From contig CBDESR010000005.1 of NCBI GenBank assembly GCA_965242615.1, forward strand, positions 2,046,001-2,110,000: DNA of 64,000 nucleotides, in the 5' to 3' direction. Position numbers and translations under genes: made by a program. Under the pieces are notes generated by a model. The model did no database searches, was not told the DNA's origin, and was given only the letters and a program-made list of their open reading frames with translations. This stretch comes from CBDBCU01 sp965242615 (GTDB taxonomy: Bacteria > Chloroflexota > Dehalococcoidia > Lucifugimonadales > UBA3495). Below are positions 60,027 through 64,000 of this stretch, one piece after another. The number at the start of each line of letters is the position of its first letter. Positions within the stretch are counted from its first letter, which is position 1.

Positions 60027-61181
60027 ATGGCTGAGGGAGTTCCGGCGCGCCGGGGCGATGCGCTGTTGCTGGTTGGCACCCGCAAAGGCGCGTTTATCCT
60101 GCACAGCGCACCCCCCCGCCAGGATTGGCGGCTTTACGGCCCCTACAGTCCCGGCAGCGATGTTTTTCACCTGACCTACGATGCGCGCGGCGGCGGCCGG
60201 CTTTTCGCCGCCACCAACAGTATGTGGTTCGGGCCGCAAGTGGAATTCAGCCAAGACTTGGGCGGTAGTTGGGAGCAGGCGCAAGCCCAGCCCCGCTTTG
60301 CCGGCAACGCTGACAACGATGAAAACGCCGGGCCGACGGTCCACCGGCTGTGGCACATTGAGCCGGGACGGGATACCGAACCGGGAACTTTGTACGCCGG
60401 CGTCGCACCGGCAGCCCTGTTCCAGTCCGCGGATGACGGCGTTACCTGGCAGGAAGTGACTGCCTTGTCCCGCCATCCTACCCGCGATGGATGGATGCCG
60501 GGCTTGGGCGGCTTGTGCCTGCACAGTATCCAGACACCGGCCGGTCAGCCCAATACCATGTGGGTCGGCATTTCCGCCGTTGGAGTTTTCCGCACCGACG
60601 ACGCCGGGGAAAGCTGGCAGCCGGCCAACAAAGGCGTGCGGGCTGACTTTGACCCGGGCAATCGCTACCCGGAATGGGGCGTATGCACCCACAAATTGCT
60701 CTCCCATCCCCGGCGTCAAAACCTGCTGTATCAGCAGAACCATTGCGGCGTTTATCGCAGCGACAACGGCGGACGGGAATGGCAGGATATTACCGGGGAT
60801 TTGCCTTCCCGGTTCGGCTTTGTGCTGGGTCTGGACTGCCACGACCCGGATACGCTGTTTGTAGTGCCGGAGGATACGGCAACCCTGGATGATGTGGGCG
60901 GCGGCCTGCGCTATGTCAGCCACGCCAAACTGCGGGTGTTCCGCAGCCGGGACGGGGGACAAAGTTGGACCGCCTTGACCCAGGGACTGCCGCAGGAAAA
61001 CGCCTACCTGCACACTTTGCGGGAAGGGATGGCTACCGATACCCTGGAACCGGCCGGCGTGTACCTCGGCACCACCAGCGGGCAGATTTTCTACAGCCGG
61101 GACGGCGGCGACCGCTGGGAGTTGATGATTGAATACCTGCCGCCCATCAATTCGCTAGAGGCGGCGATAGTGGCCGCGTAA
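60027..61181 (+). CDS. BNR/sialidase-like repeat protein
   Basis: The 384-residue protein is a beta-propeller with several BNR-type Asp-box motifs: FSQDLGGSWEQ, FQSADDGVTWQE, FRTDDAGESWQ, YRSDNGGREWQD, FRSRDGGQSWTA and YSRDGGDRWEL. There is no signal peptide, and it lacks the arginine triad of true sialidases. It is commonly annotated as exo-alpha-sialidase or glycosyl hydrolase, but the substrate is unknown. Its ribosome site is part of a hairpin (59963-60018). Confidence 0.82.
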   Translation: MAEGVPARRGDALLLVGTRKGAFILHSAPPRQDWRLYGPYSPGSDVFHLTYDARGGGRLFAATNSMWFGPQVEFSQDLGGSWEQAQAQPRFAGNADNDENAGPTVHRLWHIEPGRDTEPGTLYAGVAPAALFQSADDGVTWQEVTALSRHPTRDGWMPGLGGLCLHSIQTPAGQPNTMWVGISAVGVFRTDDAGESWQPANKGVRADFDPGNRYPEWGVCTHKLLSHPRRQNLLYQQNHCGVYRSDNGGREWQDITGDLPSRFGFVLGLDCHDPDTLFVVPEDTATLDDVGGGLRYVSHAKLRVFRSRDGGQSWTALTQGLPQENAYLHTLREGMATDTLEPAGVYLGTTSGQIFYSRDGGDRWELMIEYLPPINSLEAAIVAA

Positions 61182-61235
61182 CCCCCACACCATCCGCCCC
61201 CGTTGCATAGGGATCCAGTGTTCCCAGCGGAATTG

Positions 61236-61277
61236 AATGGCTTAACCCCGCTCCATACGAGAGCGGGGTTAGCCATT
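61236..61277. terminator. Bidirectional terminator hairpin
   Basis: AATGGCTTAACCCCGCTC and GAGCGGGGTTAGCCATT pair (one bulged T) around a 7-nt loop. It lies between convergent genes ending at 61181 and 61278. Confidence 0.7.
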
Positions 61278-62465
61278 CTAACCGTAGCCGCGTTCCACCA
61301 GCACCGAATAGACTTTTGACATCACGGTTTTGGGGAAATGCTGACTCATCCCGCGCATTACGCCAGCCCGGTCGGTGCGGAAGGCGTCCGGGGCGTGGAG
61401 TTGCCCATAGACCGCCAGCACTTCCTCCTGAAAGGCCCGGCGTTCCTTGGCTTCGTTTAAGACCCGCTCGATGGTATCGAGGGAGCGGCCAATCTGGTCA
61501 TCGCTCCACTCCTCAGCCAACAGCTGCACCATATCGGCAATTTCCGGGTCGTCGGAGACCTCAAAAACATTGCGGGCGACAACTACCAGTTCCTCCCGCG
61601 GCACATGGTCGCTGGCCCAGTGGATTTCCTCAATTTCCGGGGGCTTGAGCTTAATCAGGCGGGTAAAACTGCCGGGTGCCGTCCGCGCGTCAGCGGCAAA
61701 GCGGACATAAAGCATTTCCCCCTCCTCGCCCTCAAAGTATTCATCCTCCAGCCGCACCAACCGGGCGCTGATTTCCTGCTGCCGCTGGCGGTAGGCATCC
61801 GTCAAATCGCCGCTCAAGGCAATGGCCCGGTGTTCGGCAATGGGACAATCCAAGCCGGCAAAGTGGGGATGTTCCCGGTGCGGCGCCAAAAGATTGCCGG
61901 CGGCGTCCCGGCCAAAGAGCAAAGCCAGGTCGATGGGCTCCGGGTAGCGGATAAGCATACGGTTTTCGTAGCCGTAAAGTTCGTAAGCCAGACATTCGCC
62001 CGGCTGCAACTGCCGCTGCTGCGCCCTTGGGTAACGCTCCAAAGCCCGCTCCAGCAGGTTAAGAAAGTGGGGCGACATAAAGGGGCGCGTCCGCAGCTTG
62101 AAAGTGGTAAAGGGGCGGCCGGCCGCATCCTGATAGGCGTACTGGCAAATGTTAGTGCCGTCGATTTTCAGGTAAGACGCCACATCCTCCGCGCCGTACA
62201 GCACCCAATCGCCGCCCTTGTGAAAGGGATAGGCGGCCTTGGGCGTAACCTTGATGAACTGCGGCGCCGGGCGGCCGTTGACCTCGGTAATCGCCAGCGC
62301 GCCGTATTCATCCCCGCCAACAATCTGAATGTGACCGGCCATACGGTTACCCGGATTGAGCGGGTCAATCTCCAGAAAGGGACGCCACAGCTTGGGATGG
62401 CTTTCCGGCGTGGTGTGGCGGTAGTGGATGTCGTGCCAGATTCGAGTGGATTCGGGAGTGTCCAT
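61278..62465 (-). CDS. ATP-dependent RNA ligase-like nucleotidyltransferase
   Basis: The 395-residue protein carries the five nucleotidyltransferase motifs in order: I, KIDG (residues 100-103, Lys for AMP attachment); III, YELYG (161-165); IV, EGEMLYVRF (248-256); V, KLKP (272-275); plus an intermediate segment TTFKLRTRP. This matches RNA ligases (Rnl-type) rather than DNA ligases. It would seal RNA breaks, for example in tRNA repair. It is the last gene of a thiamine operon, a surprising place. Start ATG 62465 is preferred to the upstream ORF. Confidence 0.78.
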   Translation of the reverse strand: MDTPESTRIWHDIHYRHTTPESHPKLWRPFLEIDPLNPGNRMAGHIQIVGGDEYGALAITEVNGRPAPQFIKVTPKAAYPFHKGGDWVLYGAEDVASYLKIDGTNICQYAYQDAAGRPFTTFKLRTRPFMSPHFLNLLERALERYPRAQQRQLQPGECLAYELYGYENRMLIRYPEPIDLALLFGRDAAGNLLAPHREHPHFAGLDCPIAEHRAIALSGDLTDAYRQRQQEISARLVRLEDEYFEGEEGEMLYVRFAADARTAPGSFTRLIKLKPPEIEEIHWASDHVPREELVVVARNVFEVSDDPEIADMVQLLAEEWSDDQIGRSLDTIERVLNEAKERRAFQEEVLAVYGQLHAPDAFRTDRAGVMRGMSQHFPKTVMSKVYSVLVERGYG

Positions 62466-62479
62466 AGTTACCCATCCCT

Positions 62480-62704
62480 TTACGCCCGGAGTTGGGACAA
62501 AAGTTGCCAGAGACGGTGCCAGACCTGCCGCCGTTCCGGGTCGGTCAAGGGGCGGCCGGTTTCCCGGCGGACCATAATTACCGCTTGTCCCGCCAGAAAG
62601 CCCCAACTGCCCGGTTCGTCCCGCAACCAAGCGACGACCTTTTCCCGGTTAGCCCGCAGCAGGTCGAGCAGCAGGGCATCCAGATTTGCGGCGGGAAAAG
62701 TCAT
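62480..62704 (-). CDS. Small protein of unknown function in thiamine operon
   Basis: The 74-residue product has helices (LDALLLDLLRANREKVVAWL) and RPLTDPERRQVWHRLWQLLSQ. No family is recognised. Its start overlaps the thiS stop (62701-62704), and the RNA ligase-like gene follows 14 bp later. It could be a partner of either neighbour. Confidence 0.55.
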   Translation of the reverse strand: MTFPAANLDALLLDLLRANREKVVAWLRDEPGSWGFLAGQAVIMVRRETGRPLTDPERRQVWHRLWQLLSQLRA

Positions 62705-62910
62705 CCGCCGCCCACCGGCCGGACAATTTCCAGGGTATCCCCATCCCGCAGCTGCACTTGGGGAAAGGTCTCTTTTTTCAGAACTTCGCCGTTGTAGCCC
62801 ACCGCCAGAAATTGCAGGTTCAAGCCAAAGGAAAGCAGGTAGGACTCCAAGTCGCTGGCTTCGGCTTGCCGGGCTTTGCCGTTGACGATTAGGCTAATGG
62901 TCTCCGCCAT
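62701..62910 (-). CDS. thiS: Sulfur carrier protein ThiS
   Basis: The 69-residue ubiquitin-like protein has LIVNGKARQAEASDLESYL, FLAVGYNGEVLKKE and LRDGDTLEIVRPVGGG. The C-terminal Gly-Gly, here followed by another Gly, accepts sulfur as a thiocarboxylate for thiazole synthesis by ThiG. It overlaps thiE by 17 bp and the next small gene by 4 bp. The extra glycine may need trimming or the end may be GG within GGG. Confidence 0.9.
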   Translation of the reverse strand: MAETISLIVNGKARQAEASDLESYLLSFGLNLQFLAVGYNGEVLKKETFPQVQLRDGDTLEIVRPVGGG

Positions 62911-63559
62911 AACAACCTCCCGGGGTAAGGGCGGCGCGCATCGCTGCTTTCAATCGGGCGGCGGCTCTTTCTGGATCCGTAGCCGCCAGAATGCTGGTAA
63001 TCACCGCCGCGCCAAAGGCCCCGGCTTGCATTACTTCCCCCACATTATCGGCGGTAATGCCGCCGATGCCAATGACCGGTATAGCGGTAACAGCGGCGAT
63101 TTGACTGATCAGTTCCGGGCCGGCCGGCGGTTCACCGGGATGGCTGCCGCTGGCGTACATTGTACCAGCGATTAGAAAGTCTGCGCCGTCCGCCACGGCT
63201 TGCCTAGCCCCCTTAAGGGAATGGACGGAGCGGCCCAACAGGGCATCCGTCCCCAACAGCCGGCGGGCGGCGGCTACCGGCAGAGCCGCCTCCCCCAGCT
63301 GAACCCCGGCGGCTGGCAAAGCAGCGGCTACATCCACCCGTTCATTGACCATCAGCCGGGCGCGGCCGCCAATCCTTTCCTCTAACGCCGCGGCCAATTT
63401 CAGCAGTTGACCGCCGGGCAAATCCCTTTCCCGCAACTGTACCACATCCACGCCGCCGGCTACGGCGGCGGCTACCCGGTCGGCCAAGTCGTTATTATCC
63501 CGGGCCACCCGCCGGTCCGTTACCAGACAAAGGCAGGGATGAGGCAGGGCGGGCGGCAC
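62894..63559 (-). CDS. thiE: Thiamine-phosphate synthase ThiE
   Basis: The 221-residue protein has CLVTDRRVARDNNDL, VDVVQLRERDLPG, LLGRSVHSLKGARQA, TMYASGSHPGEPPAG and VIGIGGITADNVGEVM, the ThiE/TMP synthase pattern. It joins HMP-PP and thiazole phosphate to make thiamine phosphate. It follows thiG by 6 bp and overlaps thiS. ATG 63559 overlaps the end of the thiG tail region only by spacing. Confidence 0.92.
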   Translation of the reverse strand: MPPALPHPCLCLVTDRRVARDNNDLADRVAAAVAGGVDVVQLRERDLPGGQLLKLAAALEERIGGRARLMVNERVDVAAALPAAGVQLGEAALPVAAARRLLGTDALLGRSVHSLKGARQAVADGADFLIAGTMYASGSHPGEPPAGPELISQIAAVTAIPVIGIGGITADNVGEVMQAGAFGAAVITSILAATDPERAAARLKAAMRAALTPGGCYGGDH

Positions 63560-63565
63560 GGCGGA

Positions 63566-64000
63566 TTAGCTGCCGGCCGCCGCTGGCTGCGGCACTTCGG
63601 CGGTGGGGCTGCTGGCCGCGGCGTAAGAACGCACCGGGATCCGGCCGGAGAGATAGGCTTTGCGCCCGGCTTCTACCCCCATACGGAAAGCGTCCGCCAT
63701 CAACGCCGGGTTTTGGGCTTGGGCAATGGCGGTGTTGACCAGCACGGCGTCCGCCCCCATTTCCAGAGCTTTGGCCGCATCTGAAGGCACCGCCAAGCCG
63801 GCGTCCACCACCACCGGAACCGTGGCCTGCTCAATGATAATCCGCACTTCCTCGACGGTGTGGATACCCTGCCCGGAGCCGATCGCCGAACCGAGCGGCA
63901 TCACCGTAGCGCAACCGGCATCCTCCAGTTTGCGGGCCAGCACCGGGTCGGCGTGGATGTAAGGCAGGACGATAAAGCCCTCGGCAATCAGCAGTTTGGC
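63566..64000 (-). CDS. thiG: Thiazole synthase ThiG, C-terminal part (runs off window)
   Basis: About 144 residues are visible; the 5' end lies beyond the right edge. Motifs include EGFIVLPYIHADPVLARKLE, CATVMPLGSAIGSGQGI, PVVVDAGLAVPSDAAKALEMG and AVLVNTAIAQAQNP, all ThiG. The catalytic Lys region is outside the window. It is upstream of thiE and thiS in the minus-strand operon. The tail ends in an Ala/Pro-rich stretch (SPTAEVPQPAAAGS). Confidence 0.93.
   Translation of the reverse strand, partial: AKLLIAEGFIVLPYIHADPVLARKLEDAGCATVMPLGSAIGSGQGIHTVEEVRIIIEQATVPVVVDAGLAVPSDAAKALEMGADAVLVNTAIAQAQNPALMADAFRMGVEAGRKAYLSGRIPVRSYAAASSPTAEVPQPAAAGS

Noticed and set aside
1..64000. tRNA, rRNA or CRISPR arrays
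   Set aside because: No cloverleaf-like GTTCRANTC arms in context, no rRNA landmarks and no regularly spaced repeats were seen.

Overview
The window is a GC-rich (by eye roughly 60%), gene-dense bacterial chromosome segment, most likely from a free-living or host-associated Chloroflexota (Dehalococcoidia/SAR202- or Caldilineae-like). This is an inference from gene content: a UbiA/UbiD/UbiX/UbiE-type quinone cluster, a split transketolase, LLM-type flavin oxidoreductase, MaoC-like dehydratases, FmdB-type zinc ribbons, lipoproteins with Pro/Thr linkers, VWA and BNR-repeat proteins, and many solitary restriction-like genes among housekeeping genes. No rRNA, tRNA, CRISPR array, integrase or transposase was found.

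Layout. 0-8.6 kb (minus strand): a five-gene defence-like cluster: Eco57I-type DNA methylase, a detached methylase C-terminal/recognition fragment, a DUF4365-like protein, an unknown 376-residue protein and a PLD-SNF2 helicase. The last three have their own promoter. 8.7-14.9 kb: FmdB zinc ribbon, DUF1461 membrane protein, mazG from an apparently leaderless transcript, a tandemly duplicated membrane protein, an oligopeptide-type binding lipoprotein and an esterase. 15-18.2 kb: a coiled-coil nuclease-like protein, a small lipoprotein and a DNA methyltransferase-HNH fusion whose promoter is built into a perfect palindrome. 18.2-28.3 kb: a TPP enzyme, a DnaQ-like exonuclease, an XPD-type helicase-nuclease flanked by a 211-bp direct duplication of the 3' end of ubiE, then the ubiD-ubiA-ubiX-ubiE operon (probably late menaquinone steps) and a zinc-ribbon protein.

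28.6-38.2 kb: a lipoprotein/leucine-rich-repeat gene split by one in-frame TGA, a GIY-YIG protein, an HTTM membrane protein, an imelysin-like lipoprotein, an MFS transporter, a second coiled-coil nuclease-like protein, and MocA/XdhC molybdoenzyme maturation genes. 38.2-39.1 kb holds no credible gene. 39.1-49.1 kb: split transketolase, a coupled pair of unknown genes, a second methyltransferase-HNH fusion with seven perfect 8-bp repeats next to its start codon (a strong candidate for phase variation), proA, proB and a VWA protein. 49.2-64 kb: cysteine hydrolase, PEP mutase/isocitrate lyase-family enzyme, an HTH protein, a frameshifted lipoprotein, plsX-fabG with two MaoC-like genes, an LhgO-like oxidase, an LLM oxidoreductase, a zinc-ribbon exonuclease, a D-2-hydroxyacid dehydrogenase, a quinone oxidoreductase, a BNR-repeat protein, and a thiG-thiE-thiS operon that continues into an ATP-dependent RNA ligase-like gene.

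The main theme is ordinary metabolism interrupted by at least seven defence- or nuclease-like loci, several with signs of rearrangement, duplication or reversible switching. Functions come from motifs read by eye; no database search was possible.
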